Assembly: GCF_040182565.1 (NCBI RefSeq)
Contig: NC_089876.1
Span: forward strand, 5,972,001 to 6,036,000
Direction: 5' to 3'
From: Anser cygnoides
Taxonomy: Eukaryota; Chordata; Aves; Anseriformes; Anatidae
Length of the DNA stretch: 64,000 nucleotides
Numbering within the stretch: the stretch's first letter is position 1; every line of letters starts with the position of its first letter. Made by a program: the position numbers and the translations under genes. Under the pieces are notes generated by a model, which had not been told where the DNA came from, did no database searches, and was given only the letters and a program-made list of their open reading frames with translations. This document shows, piece by piece, positions 37,801 through 49,029 of the stretch.

Positions 37801-40800
37801 CGATGGAGACCAGGCAGCCCTCCGACAGCCCGCTGCCTTCCCTCTCCATCTTCCACATGATGCGAGCCGCCAGCCTGGCCAGGAGAGAGCCCCGAGCACC
37901 ATGCACCAGCAGAGCCAGCCACGTGCTCCTCCGCCCAGCACAAGGACAGGGACCGGAGGGACACCGAAATTTATTTTAGGGGTGGGAACAGGACAGGTCC
38001 TGCATTGCCTGGCTGATGGCTGGCCCCATCCAGGAGTTTTGAAGGAAAGGAAGGTGTGGGATTTTCCCGTGGCGTCTGTGTTCTCATCTGGAGAAGTGTT
38101 ACAGACCCTGTTTCCCTGAGGATTCCTGTCATTTTCCTACCACAGAGCCAGGACGTGAATCTAAATCAATGTACCCAGGAGGCAAGCTGGGGACCAGCCC
38201 AACTCCTCTCAGCCTCTCCCAGATTTTCCCCACCTCCTAAACTTCCCGAGGCGGGTTCTCCTCACCACATTAATCTGCAGTAGAGTTTTTGGGGCCCTGC
38301 ACCAAAAGAAAGTGGGAGCACAACCCTGTCACACCACAGATCATCCTCCAGATCCCCAGCCTGTGAGCTCAGGGACGCTTCTGGCCTTCCCCAAAGCAGT
38401 TCCTGCCTCCAGCCCACCCGAGGCAGGACACCCAGCTCTTCCTCGCCACCCTCTTATCAATGTTTACAAATACCTTAAGTGTGGGAGACAGAGGGATTTG
38501 GCCAACCTCTTTTCAGTGGTTTGTGGGGACAGGGCAAGGGGCAATGGCCACAAAATGGAGCCCAGGAAGTTCCGCACCATGCGAAAGAACTTCTTCACGG
38601 TGAGGGTGACGGAGCACTGGGACAGGCTGCCCAGGGAGGTTGTGGGGTCTCCTTCTCTGGAGATATTCAAGGCCCGTCTGGACGCCTACCTGGGCAGCCT
38701 GCTCTAGGGAACCTGCTTTGGCAGGGGGGTTGGACCCGATGGTCTCTTGAGGTCCCTTCCAACCCCTACAACCCTGTGATTCTGTGACTCTGTGATTCTC
38801 CCAAGGGACGACCCATCCTCTCCCACCACCCCCAGGCCTGTTGGTGAGCCCCAGCCCTGGGGGCCAGCTCCCACCTGATGTTTTCGGTGGGTGCCTTGCC
38901 GTGCCTCTTGATGGCGGAGCACTCATTTTTGTGGTTCAGCCAGGCGGCCCTCTGGCAGGTGCGGTCACAGTAGTAGGCGAACTTGCACTGGCCGCAGCGG
39001 TGGAGCCTCTCCTGGCGTTTGAAGCAGGTGTGGCAGATGACGTGTGTCAGGCTGGAAGGACAGAAGGACACACGGGCTCATGTCTTGGTGACGGGGCAGC
39101 TCCACCACGCAAGGGTCCTGCCCATGGGTTCCTCCCACCCACCCAGGATAGACCCCCAGACATTTTGGGAGGACACAGAAACATCCCACCTGGTTTAATC
39201 CTCGTCCGCTTGCGCAGTGAGGTTGCTTTGCTGCTTGGCTATGCCAAAGAGGCAAACATTTTGTTTAAAGGAGGAAGGCAATAAAGCATTCCCCGGCTCT
39301 CAGCCCTTTTGTCTGCAGCTCGTCTGCTCCTCCTCAGCACTGCTGCCGTGAATAGGGTTTTCGGCCTGCTCTTCTTCTCTGTCTGGCCCGTGCTGAAGTC
39401 TCAGCCACCCATATGCTGGGCAGAAAGCAGATGCCTAATGAATCTCTTGCTCAGGCAAACGCGAAGAACAATGTGAAGGCAGCGAGCCAGCCTGAGAGCT
39501 TCATCTGCCTGCAAAGCCTCCGGATTTGGCTGAGCTGGAACCCATCCCAGGCCCTGCATCCCCCATCCTGCATGGGTCGTGGCTCAAAACAGAGCAGCAA
39601 CCACCACCGGGTCCGAGGGATTTAGGAAAGCATTGGGTGAGAGGGAGGATTGTGGCTCTGAGCTGTCCTGACTGCTATCCTAAGCTTTCCCGAGGCACAG
39701 GCGTGCTGTGGGGATACAAATACGCATCCGAAATGCTCTGGCAGTGAGCAGCCACAGGGGTATCACGATAAAGAGCAACGATAGATTGAGGTGGTTGCAC
39801 AGAGAAACCCTGCTTGAAACCAAGATGGTTTTTCATGGCTTGCAGAGCAGCTTTGCTTGTCACTCCTTTTCGCCACTGGACCAGAGCTGTAGCTATACGG
39901 GCAGCATCGCACTTGACATTGTGTTGGAAGTGACAAAAGGACGCCAAGAAAACAGCCTCCTTCCTGGTCCACCTCCTCATCCCAAGGCGTTTTACATCTC
40001 CTCCTCCTTCCTGCAAGCACAGCACGTCTCGTGGCTGCCCAACAGCAGGGCACGGCAGCGCACAGCTCCAGGCTGGGTGGGTTTGGGGCTCTCCTGGCCC
40101 CGGTGACTCCAGAAAGATGCTTGGCATGGGTCTGCGGATCCCAGGCAGGCTCCTGGCTGTTCAGCAGCCCCTAGGCATGACTGTCAAGGGTCAAGTGGAT
40201 TTTTAGCTGCCCCAGGATGGACAGGCAGCACCAAAGAGCTGAAGACAGGGAAAGATGAGTTCTCAAGGGCTCACAGGAGCACTGGCTGGGGTAGGACCTG
40301 GGGCGGACTGAAATACCGAGTTTAAGGAGCCGTACTTGCATTTATGACCACCATAAGATTTTATTAATACATCCAAGGGATCACAGATCTTTCAGCTTCA
40401 CAAGGCTAGTGTGGTGCTGAGCTGAGAACATCAGTGATTTAGTGCTGGTCGGTGGCCCAGGATACGCCACCCATAAACAGCAAAGTGACAAGCACAGAGC
40501 CTGTGAGGATGTGCTCTGCTCTCAGGGCATGAACTCCCTGTTTAGTCTGGTGTTAGTTTTAGCACTGTGCTCTTCAGGCCACTTCAAGCTGTCCTGCAGA
40601 TGGTCTGGCGATGCAGATTTCTCCTTCAAATCCCAAAGCTTGAAGTGTCTTTCTCTGGTGCCAGCAGCAAGTGCTGCTCTCTGGCTACTCCGGCTCCTGT
40701 GGTTTACTGTGAGCTAGATGGCCATGGGGCAGCTGGAAAACAGCTTTCAAAAGGAGCGGGTTTCCTCTTTGGGGGTGTCAAAACTGGATTTCCAAGAAGC

Positions 40801-43800
40801 ACCCTACAATTGTATATATGTAACCATAACCAAGGGGGAGGAATATATCAGAGGGCACGGATGAAAACTAACCCAACATCCTCCCTCCAAGAGTGCCCAG
40901 GGTCCTGGATCAAGGGGAAACCTCCCCTGTGTGCTCCATGTCACATGCCCAGCTGCTTGCTCTTGGCATTTGCTTTATTGGGAAGGAGGAGGAGACCCCT
41001 TGGGACTTTCCCCTTGCTGCTACAGCAGGCTTTTCCCTCCCTGATCTGCTGCCCCCCAAAATCAGCTCCTCCAGCAACTGCACGCTTCACTTCTGCCTCC
41101 AGCCAGGCTCGACAGTAGGGGAGGATTCAAATTCCTATTGCTTAGACACTGCCAGCCCCGGAAGGAAAGCTCTCCTCACTGCAGAAAGCCCACTGACCAC
41201 TGAGGCTTCATTGCCAGGGGAACATTATCGCCCACCGCAGGGAAACTGAGGCACGAGGAAACAAAAACTGTGTTGACAATCACACGGGAAGACTGCCACA
41301 AGGGGGAATCAGCCCCATAGCCCCAGAGTCCCAGTCACAAGACTGTCCTGCCTATCCAGTCTACGTATATATGTATAAACATACGTATGCATGTTTATAT
41401 CTATCCCAGCACGCTTAAAATGCATTTTCATTCCTCTGGCACTATTGCACGAGCTGCTGACGCAACCCACCCGCTGCACTGGCTCTTGCAAGATGAAGAG
41501 GGCCATCGATTTAAAGCAGGATGGCCTGCAGCAGGCAGCACCACGTGTAAAAATGAGGTTTGGGAGATGCCAGGAGCAGTGCCGGTGCACGGAGAGAGCC
41601 CGATGCAAGGCAAGCCGTCGGCACGGGGCATGGGGGGAGCGCGTGTCCAGGGAGGGGGACGCAGCCTGCTCCGTTAAGTCAAATGAAAGAGCTGGGAGGT
41701 GGTGAAAAATGCAAGGCTGGGCTCTGTCAGCTGTCAAGTCAGGGGGGCAGAGAGGTGCAAGAGAGATCACGCTCCTTGTAAGGCAAAGGAGAGGCAGGGA
41801 GCTGATAAAACCCGCAGGGTTGAGCTGCGCCGGGAAGCACGGGGAGATATCTCCTGCGGGGAGCGGGGCTCCCTCCTGCCACTCAGTGTTTTGGGGGCAG
41901 TCTGCAAGTGAGCAGGCAGCTAAAGGAGTCTCCCTGCACAGAGCAGTGAGGGGCTGGAGGAGAACATGGTGCTGCAGAACTCTTGTCCACAAATAGGGGC
42001 TTGTCTCTCCCCAGTCCCCTCTCCCAGAATGAAAAAGTGCCAAAATATTGGCTCTGCATTTTGCTATTTATTGTATAGGGTGTCCAACATTTCCAAAGCT
42101 TACCTAACTGGGGGAGCTTACTGCCAGCCCTAGAAAGCTCTCGTTTCTGAGGAGATGCAGAAATGCACCCAAAAAAAAACCCAACACATTATACAAGACT
42201 TCCTGAGGAAGCAAAAGAACAGTTCATATGGCAGCGAAACTGCAGATACGATTATTCATAGTAATCTGAGTAGGCTGGCAGGTATAAAAAATACCACATT
42301 TCTCACAAAACTCTCATGAGATCCTCAGCTTTCAGAAATGGTTTTAAAAAAGAATGGATGTATTGATAACGTCCCAGGCCTACTGGGGCCTACTCTTGGT
42401 GCTGTAAAAAAAAAATAAATAATAATAACCAGGAGACACAGGTATTTGAGCCCCCTTGCCTAAATCTTCAACAAATGTTGCTCAATCACTGCCTGATCCC
42501 TGTAAGCACCTAAATCACCCAGGTTGAGTCCTGCAATCCCCTGCCGTGCCAGAGGTGCTCAGAGAAAAATGCCCTGAAGGAGGACGGCAAAATGGGACTC
42601 TCCTTTGGTCCCAAGGCTTGACCTTATGACAGGTTCTGATGCCATCCGTCCTGGAGGCAGACAACACCAAAGGCTTGCTGTGGTCCGCAATCTTCCTCCG
42701 TCATCCCCTCTGCAATAGTTAGGGTACCCCAAGGACATGGGGTATCTTAATTGAGGTTAAACCCAATCTCTTGGTCCTAAACCCAATCTCCTTGGTCTAT
42801 TAAAGCTTTTCTGGCTGGCTTCGGAAGTGTTTAACACAACCAAACGTGGGGTTATAGCAGCCTTCACGTATCTAAAGGGGGCCTTCGAGAAAGCAGGAGA
42901 GGGACTCTTTGTCAGGGGGTGGAGTGATAGGACAAGGGGGAATGGCTTTAAATTAAAAGAGGGTAGATTTAGATTAGATATTAGGAAGAAATTCTTTACT
43001 CTGAGGGTGGTGAGGCACTGAACAGGCTGCCCAGAGCAGCTGTGCATGCCCCATCCCTGGAGGTGCCCAAGGCCAGGCTGGATGGGGCTTTGGGCAGCCT
43101 GGGCTGGTGGGAGGTGTCCCTGCCCATGGCAGGGGGCTGGAGCTGGATGATCTTTAAGGTCCTCTCCACACAAAGCCATTCTGTGGCTCTGTGGTTCCAG
43201 ACAGAGCTTCCTCTCCCTGTAGGGACAGCAGCCCGTTCCTGCATGGTCAGGATGCTTCATGGCCAGGCAGCTCTGAAGGTTTCGGAAGAGATGTGTGGCA
43301 CCTGCCCAGGCACTGTGGAGGTCTGAACCCTTAAAGACTGAGTGCTCTGCTCCTTTGCTTTAACACGGGTACAATGAGACTGCTTTTTGCTGTGCCAGTG
43401 TATGCCGTGGCCTCTAGGGTGACCTTCGGCCATTCATTCCCTGCCTCCATGTGCTCATGTACTGCAGATAGTGAGAACATCTTTATTTTATCCTGGCCAA
43501 AAGCAGGATCTTCAATAGCACAGTGATTTCTTCAGCTCACCCCGGTCTTGCCAGGTCAGGGATTTAGGATGGACTTGGAGGGCAGATGCCACTGGCTGAC
43601 TCACCAAATGACTTTCTGGGGAGCCTCACGTTTCCTTGGCCTCTCATCCAAGAGTCAGCAGAGCTGAACTCTGAGGGGCTCGTGAGCTCTGGTGTTACGT
43701 GGATGAGACACACAGCTACTACTGTCACAAAAGCAGCGATTCAATAAGCCAGCCAGCTAATGCAAGAGGTGACAGAGCGCTGGTAGCTAAACCATGGCTC

Positions 43801-46800
43801 CCGCAGGCATGGCTCTCAGTGAGAGCAGAAGCAGCAACCAGCTCTAGCAACTGCTTGGATTGGATTCAGATGCATTCAGATCCGTCAGACCTGCCGGGTC
43901 AAAGTTCTGAGCACTGCCGTAGGAAATATATTCACCTCGTCTTTGGAACATGCCCAAGCCAAATACCTGCCAGCCGTTTCGCACCCAGCCCCCAGAGCAT
44001 CTCATTCGCTGATGTGAAAAGGCAAAGTGAGATGGCTGCCGTGCAAAGGGACAGAGGAGGAGCTCACAGAATAGCTGCTGGTCGTGCTGAGAAGCTCACG
44101 AACTATTCAGATGAGTTTATTCTATTCTGTACACGACAGATGACACACACAGACGACATAAATTACACCTAAGTCCACCTGCTTCGTATTTATTATTGGC
44201 TGGCTAAGCATCCCTCCCCTCAACAGCTTGCAGAGGACAGCAGAAGAATAGCCTGAGGTGTAGGCAAAGTCCACTTGGCTTTCAAGGCAAGGTCTTAACA
44301 CATTAAACCCAGCAGTCTAAGGAAATCCACCTACCCCTTCAGCAGGGAAAGAAGAAGGGAGGTATTCAATACTCGGCTTCTCCTGGAGATACTTATAATG
44401 GTGAATTATCAGTGCAAGAAGAGTTTTGCTCCTTTAAAAGCGGGGGGTTGGAGCTCAGTACTTTTATCTTCAAAATGCCATGGATGACACATTGTAGTTT
44501 ATCTGAGTTGAGTGAATGATTTATTTTAGACCTGTTTTAGACTTTCTTATTTTTAGTCTTTCATTACAAGCTTTCTCAGCCTCATTTTAAAGAGGTGTGG
44601 CTGTGGTTTCCTTTCAAAAAGCTGGGTTTTCTCCCCAGTTTTACTTAAGCTTTTGAACTAAGAATAAAAATTCAAAGCCCAGGAAAAAAAAAAAAAAAAA
44701 GGAATATGATCACATTACCTCTCAGTTTTTACTGGTGTCAACTCAAAAAAATTGTTTCCATAATACTTTCAGAGTCATATTATTATGGAAAATTTTGCAT
44801 TCCTTATATCCCTAGGTCATCCCAGCTACAACAACGGAGCTCCCCGCATTTCCCTTGGAAAATGTCTGCTTCATACATCACTCATCAAGCAGATCTTCAA
44901 GTGGTCTTGGCTTTCTACCACGTGACACTGTTTACCTTGACTACTCTCTCTCAAATCCCGCTGGTAAAAAGCAAACCCCTCAAGAGAAGGTTGACAGAAA
45001 TATATCGGGCCTACCCATGCCTGTAGGAAATGTAAACTCTTACAGGTTTGAGAGCCAACGTGCATGCTAGAGGAGAAGGTCACATACTGTACATTGAGGC
45101 CAGGCAATGGGAATGTCATCATCCTGAAGGGAGCTGTGAGGAAAGGAGACCTTTCAAAGAAAGAGGGAAGAGGGAGGGAAGGATTAAACCTCAGCACATA
45201 AGCAGAGCACGAGTACAAACTTCAGTTGAAGGTAATGGCCAACCAGGCATGCACGGTGGCTTTGCAAATCAAAAAAGGACCCCGCAAAGGCAAAGAATTC
45301 CAGAACAGAACAGAACAGAGTAGAGTAGGGTAGAGTAGAGTAGGGCAGAGTAGGGTAGGGTAGATTAGGGTAGGGCTGGGAAGAATAGGGTTGGGTAGAG
45401 TAGGGTTGGGTAGAGTAGGGTAGAATACCAAAGATATATTTTCAACCTTCCAAATCTACTTTAGGGCAAAGAGGGCCTGCCACTGACTGCTGTTTTCCGA
45501 GTGCTATTTCAAGGCTGATTCAAACACAGATCGGAGAGTTTGTCCGCACTTTATCCGAACAGCAAAATGCAGGAGATCACACTGAGACCTGCACCCCCTT
45601 TCAGCCAGCATTCACCATCTCTCCAGTCTGCTCTAGTTCAGGTAGAAGTAATGGGCTTGATGCAGGAGTCAACACCACATAACTATGGTGTTAAGCAAAA
45701 TGTTAGCCTTGAGATGAGCTGGCCAATGTCTGTAGGAACCTTCTTTAGCTTCACTGTGAGCTTGCTGTACTTTTGGACCAGAAGTCTCAGGCACTGCTGC
45801 TCAGATGACTGTCACTGGATTAAAGAGGACATGCGCCCAACAGCCTCAGTGACTTAGGTCCCTGGGACCTTCAGGGGTTTCCAGGGTGAGATGCAGTCCG
45901 CACGTTTAGACACTGCATCTGTGCCCTAGCTAAGCAGAGATCCAGTCAAAACACTCAGTGGGGTGCGGAAAGCCATTTGGCTCACCAAGGTAGGTGAGCC
46001 TGTCTTCATAGGAGAGCTGCTCCAGCCCTTTGACCATGTTAGTGGAATCATTTTCTGTAGTATGGCCACACCAAGAAAACAATGCTGTACCTCTGAAGAG
46101 CTGCTCCCACTAATCCAGAAAAGATGCCTTCACTTCACTTGCTGTGTTGCCACACTGCATGCAGTCACACAGAAGGTTGCAGTGTGGTCATTATAGTATT
46201 ATGGCCATCAATATAAATAACAGACAGAACTTGGTTTTCACCAGCATAAACAGGGGCTCAACATCCACCCTGTGACCAGACTTCCCATAGAACTGAGCTC
46301 CTAAAATAGCTGCAAAGTACAGACCAAGTTTTCAAAGTGCTCTTCAGTCTTGTGCTTCCCTTATACGCAGAAGAGAGCTGAGCTCTGTGGAAAATATAGC
46401 CTCCTATTTGGTAGGACCTCAGCCAAAAAATTGAACCTACCAGTCACTCATATTTGAATTCCCTTTCCATAACTCACAAACACACTGCTTTCAGCAAGAG
46501 ACTAAGATGCCGATGGTAATTAGGATGATGGACTGACTTTGGGTGTCCCTGTGCAGGTTGAGCACCTTTTTAACAGTGTAGGGTCAATACCAATTTAGGA
46601 CCTGGAAAAAAAACATGGAAAAACACATGCCTCTTCATTGGACCCTTCACCGACGCAAAGGTAACAGCAGTTCTCTCAGGGCAAAACCACCATGGCTAGT
46701 GTGGATTTATTCTTGCTGGTCCTACAAGGACCCAGGCTACCCTTTTATTTCAGTCAATTCAGTTGGAGCTATATGCAACTGAACACCCTGGGACAGTGGT

Positions 46801-49018
46801 GCAAGGTACCTTCAAAACCAAAGCCCTGTGTGCATGTGACAAACATCAGAACAGTTTTCACGAGAAAATTGCATGTTCATTTTATAACTCAGGCCCAGGA
46901 TATCCCCTGCTGAGTGCTAACTGACAAGTATTCAGCAGGCAATGCCTGCTTCAGGGATTTTGGGAATGGATTTCACCACTGACACATACAAAGTGCTGCG
47001 GGATGAAACATGCCCCAGGAGGGTGAGAGCCCACTGCTACTGCACGGCAGCATGAAGAAGCAGCAAAGATAAGAATGACTGAAACCATCCCCATTCTCTG
47101 CAGTCACAGTGGAGAGATGTGTTTACCTCTTTGCTGCTCTGGTAGTTAAACAACCACAGCCTGGCTAAAGAGGGAGGCACATCTCTCCCCTTCTGATGTT
47201 TTCTGTTGGAAATCTAAGCCTACTGCAGCCTGGGCTGCTCTCCTATGTGCATCAATGCTCACAACATTTCAGGTAGAAGGACAGAAATTGTCAACCAGCA
47301 ATCAAAAGGCAAAATGTTTTCAGTGATTTAATTAGTATATTTAATAAGGCATATGGGAGAAGTCATCGTCCATAGGAACTTCCGAGGCAAACACAGTATC
47401 ACAGCAAGATCCCAACTAGTGACACAATGAAAGGAAAGTATGAGAGCTAGAAGGACACGTCAAGGACAGAGGTTTTTGTCACTAACTACTGTAATTGAAC
47501 TTGGGGTTAAGAAGTCAATAAATTAACATTTTAAAATAAACAAACAAACAAAAAGATTTTTAATTGTGAGCTCTTGTGAAGACACATTAAAATAAAAATT
47601 AAAAATAGTATCATTGTTGCTATGGTATAGATTCACAAATATGTTCATCCACTGACCGTAAAAGGGCAAGGAAAAAGTGAATGAAAGACAAAAAATAAAT
47701 TATTTCCTACTGTTTGACCCCTAATTCTCTGCTATTGTCAGATCACACAGTAGCACATACCAGCTGTAGCTACAGCACTTAACTTAAAGGCTCCAAGATG
47801 ACCAGCGTTAAAACAAAAGTAGGAGCTCTGCTTGAATTGCAGACTCCATTAGCAGAACTGATTCAATCACGGAAAGCCCAGCTAGGCAGGATCACCCACT
47901 GCCCTAGTTAGTGTGCAGAACATTTGCTAAAGGCACTGGCACTTTGGGCAAAAAATAAATAAAAAATAAAAACTTTAAAAAAAAGGGACAAATTCTGTTC
48001 TCGGTTACTGCATTATAAGGCTGAACAAATTCCATTCATGTCGGAGGCTCTAGACTAAATTCATTCCAAAGGAGATTAACATAGAAATTGTCTCTTCGTG
48101 TCGTTTAGCTTTCAGGCTAATTAAGTGAATTTTCCATTGATTTGAAGGGCAGAAGTGGGCACCGACCAGCCACTGCCACTCCAGCAGTGCAGGTTGACCG
48201 AATGCTGTTCATCCTTAAAATAAGCAGCAGAAAAGAAAAATGCACCTGCACCAAAATTTAGCTTCTAGCTGTATCAGCATGAACAAAAAGCTTAAAACTA
48301 CTCTCGCACAAGAGTGAAAGTAGAAACCTGTCTCCAGTTAACTTAGCTAGTTAGAAATATAAAATTAATGAAGAGAAACAATACCACTTGCAGATCCCCA
48401 GGAGCCTCTAGTTTGAAGATAGTTGGCTATGAATTTGTATGGGGGGGGGGGATGATACACACGAGCACAGCACAGTGCAACTCACTTTTATCACACATTT
48501 CACGTTGGAGGCTCCAGCAAAGCATGTCTGAGGCTGCAGTAACTGAGTTACACGCACTCCTGGCAGCTCAGTGCAGCGTAACATGGGTCCAGTTTTGTGA
48601 GGCACCGAGCACATGCAGCTTTCACTGCCTTTGGTAAAAGCTGACAGCACCGAGCACCTCGCAAGGTCACACCCTGGAAGAAGATCGTGCCATATTTAAA
48701 GTAAAAAAGCAGGTCTGAGCCCCGGGAAGGATACTCGCTGTAAGCTAGGATTTGACTTTACAGAAGTGCTTCTGACTTCCCTTCACGCCCCTCTCTGATG
48801 CTATCCAGACGCTTTCAAGCTCTCACCCGCCCAGCCAGATGACATTTTGCATCAAGACTACTTTCGATCTCAGTTTTATGAGCACTTTTCTCTTACCTAT
48901 CAAAAACCACGGCAGCGTAGGCTGGCTCCGCAAAGATGACATCCCCGGGCAGGAATTCCTTCTGCGCTTTCAAGCCCCTGCCTTTGCCTTCAGACGTGAA
49001 CACTTCGACTGACTCCAT
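25720..49018 (-). CDS. SMYD1: SMYD1 (BOP), SET/MYND histone methyltransferase (ten coding exons, 486 aa)
   Basis: Striated-muscle lysine methyltransferase and transcriptional regulator needed for cardiac and skeletal muscle development and sarcomere assembly. Coding exons: 48897-49018, 38875-39051, 37661-37874, 35953-36083, 34265-34303, 31331-31523, 28728-28820, 28080-28243, 27097-27265, 25720-25878. The total is 1,461 nt with all phases matched. The SET domain is split by a MYND finger (C47, C50, C60, C63, C69, C73, H81, C85). The SET core has NHDCWPN at 200-206 and SYVDF near 247-250, and post-SET cysteines lie at 269, 271 and 274. The rest is a TPR-like C-terminal domain. Human SMYD1 is 490 aa, and its optional 13-residue exon is conserved here. 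The start is MESVEVFTSEGKGRG in GGAATGG context; human has a few extra residues upstream. It lies head-to-head with the ZMAT1/KRCC1-like gene. Confidence 0.97.
27097..27265 (-). CDS. SMYD1: SMYD1 coding exon 9
   Basis: Encodes residues 378-434, KIYHPNNAQLGMAVMRAG to GPSHPITKDLE. The acceptor is CTTTTCCAG and the donor GAG|GTAGGT. Confidence 0.97.
28080..28243 (-). CDS. SMYD1: SMYD1 coding exon 8
   Basis: Encodes residues 324-377 of the TPR-like domain, VVKLCRDCLKKQEP to KRMVDGY. It ends in phase 2 at ACAT|GTATGG. Confidence 0.95.
28728..28820 (-). CDS. SMYD1: SMYD1 coding exon 7
   Basis: Encodes residues 293-323, PSAETVKEVIQFSKDTLE to GVYHE, 31 whole codons. The acceptor is TTGTCCCCAG and the donor GAA|GTGAGT. 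Confidence 0.95.
30899..30945. repeat. AT-rich simple repeat
   Basis: TATATATAATACATATATAT-like sequence within SMYD1 intron 6. Confidence 0.85.
31331..31523 (-). CDS. SMYD1: SMYD1 coding exon 6 (end of SET, post-SET)
   Basis: Encodes residues 228-292, with IELRALSKISPGDELTVSYV and the post-SET zinc cysteines in YYFDCTCEHC. The donor is CAAG|GTATGG, phase 0. Confidence 0.97.
33314..33574. mobile_element. Short inverted-repeat (MITE-like) element in SMYD1 intron 5
   Basis: The left end CAGTTAAAGAGACACTGT and the reverse complement of the right end, CAGTTAAAGGGACACTGT, match at 17 of 18 bases over a 261-bp unit. The left end is preceded by TA. The right end is followed by GA, which could be a mutated TA target duplication. 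There is no open frame. A nonautonomous DNA transposon of the pogo/Tc1-mariner type is an inference from CAGT ends and TA. Confidence 0.6.
34265..34303 (-). CDS. SMYD1: SMYD1 coding exon 5, optional 39-nt micro-exon
   Basis: Exactly 39 nt between TTGTCTTTCAG and a GATGAG|GTGGGT donor, encoding HEAVRSMFHTQM with split end codons. Its length is a multiple of three, and flanking exons 4 and 6 join in frame without it. This matches the mammalian isoforms that differ by 13 residues. Confidence 0.93.
35953..36083 (-). CDS. SMYD1: SMYD1 coding exon 4 (SET NHxxxPN motif)
   Basis: Encodes residues 172-214, INCNAFTLSDQRG through NHDCWPNCTVIFNNG, the cofactor-binding core. It ends in phase 2 (AA), so that inclusion or skipping of exon 5 gives Asn or Lys at position 215. 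Confidence 0.97.
37175..37322. repeat. AT-rich tract with (TA)n core
   Basis: A (TA)n core near 37,198-37,212 inside a nearly pure A/T stretch in SMYD1 intron 3. Confidence 0.85.
37661..37874 (-). CDS. SMYD1: SMYD1 coding exon 3
   Basis: Encodes residues 100-171, LAARIMWKMEREGSG to YISHIFGV. The acceptor is CTGGCCAG and the donor GTG|GTACGT. It ends in phase 0. Confidence 0.97.
38440..38800 (+). mobile_element. CR1 LINE 3' copy, relatively young
   Basis: Begins around CTTATCAATGTTTACAAATA and carries the end of CR1 ORF2. One frame reads VRVTEHWDRLPREVV and SPSLEIFKARLDAYLGSLL before a TAG. The 3' UTR GGGGGGTTGGACCCGATGG follows, then repeated TGTGATTCT units at about 38,775-38,800. It is 5'-truncated and antisense to SMYD1 in intron 2. 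Confidence 0.93.
38875..39051 (-). CDS. SMYD1: SMYD1 coding exon 2 (MYND finger)
   Basis: Encodes residues 41-99, holding the entire MYND zinc finger from CHTCFKRQERLHRCGQC to HKNEC. The acceptor is CCTTCCAG and the donor CATCAG|GTGGGA. Confidence 0.97.
42835..43200 (+). mobile_element. CR1 LINE 3' copy
   Basis: TATCTAAAGGGGGCC, GATTAGATATTAGGAAGAAA and GAACAGGCTGCCCAGAGCAG are consecutive CR1 blocks. A tail CATTCTGTGGCTCTGTGG closes it. One stop follows RVVRH in the ORF2 tail frame. Located in SMYD1 intron 1, antisense. Confidence 0.92.
44660..44700 (+). other. AATAAA followed by an A18 run
   Basis: AATAAA at about 44,662 is followed some 15 bases later by 18 As at 44,683-44,700. This resembles a retroposed transcript tail in SMYD1 intron 1, but no coding parent is recognisable upstream. 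Confidence 0.35.
45300..45429. repeat. Pentanucleotide minisatellite (RGAGTA/GGGTA)n
   Basis: It starts as AGAAC repeats (CAGAACAGAACAGAACAG) and turns into about 24 units of GAGTA or GGGTA. A few units are TTAGGG-like by chance. Located in SMYD1 intron 1. Confidence 0.92.
45985..46065 (-). mobile_element. CR1 LINE internal fragment
   Basis: AGCCTGTCTTCATAGGAGAG followed by CTGCTCCAGCCCTTTGACCA is the reverse complement of a well-conserved CR1 segment (GGACTGGAGCACCTCTCCTA-like). It is sense relative to SMYD1. Confidence 0.75.
48897..49018 (-). CDS. SMYD1: SMYD1 coding exon 1
   Basis: Encodes residues 1-40 (N-terminal SET segment, GKGRGLKA) and ends in phase 2 at GATAG|GTAAGA. It is followed by a 9.8-kb intron. 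Confidence 0.95.
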
Positions 49019-49029
49019 TCCCCCTTTAG

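Larger units (their letters stand above)
39052..48896 (-). other. SMYD1 intron 1
   Basis: The intron is 9.8 kb. Apart from the repeats listed separately it holds several non-homologous open frames (for example 41,309-42,043 minus and 43,699-44,172 plus) and a G11 run at about 48,440. I recognise no exon or RNA in it. Confidence 0.7.

Noticed and set aside
38312..38707. 131-codon plus-strand open frame
   Set aside because: Its second half is the tail of CR1 ORF2; it is a retroposon fragment, not a host gene.
41309..42043. 244-codon minus-strand open frame in SMYD1 intron 1
   Set aside because: No recognisable domain, Cys/Ser/Leu-rich by composition, overlapping open frames on the other strand, and no splice continuity with SMYD1.
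43699..44172. 157-codon plus-strand open frame in SMYD1 intron 1
   Set aside because: No homology recognised and no promoter or splice context; length is within chance for this base composition.
45300..45429. Interstitial telomere repeat
   Set aside because: The unit is a pentamer (GGGTA/GAGTA), not TTAGGG; only isolated hexamer matches occur.
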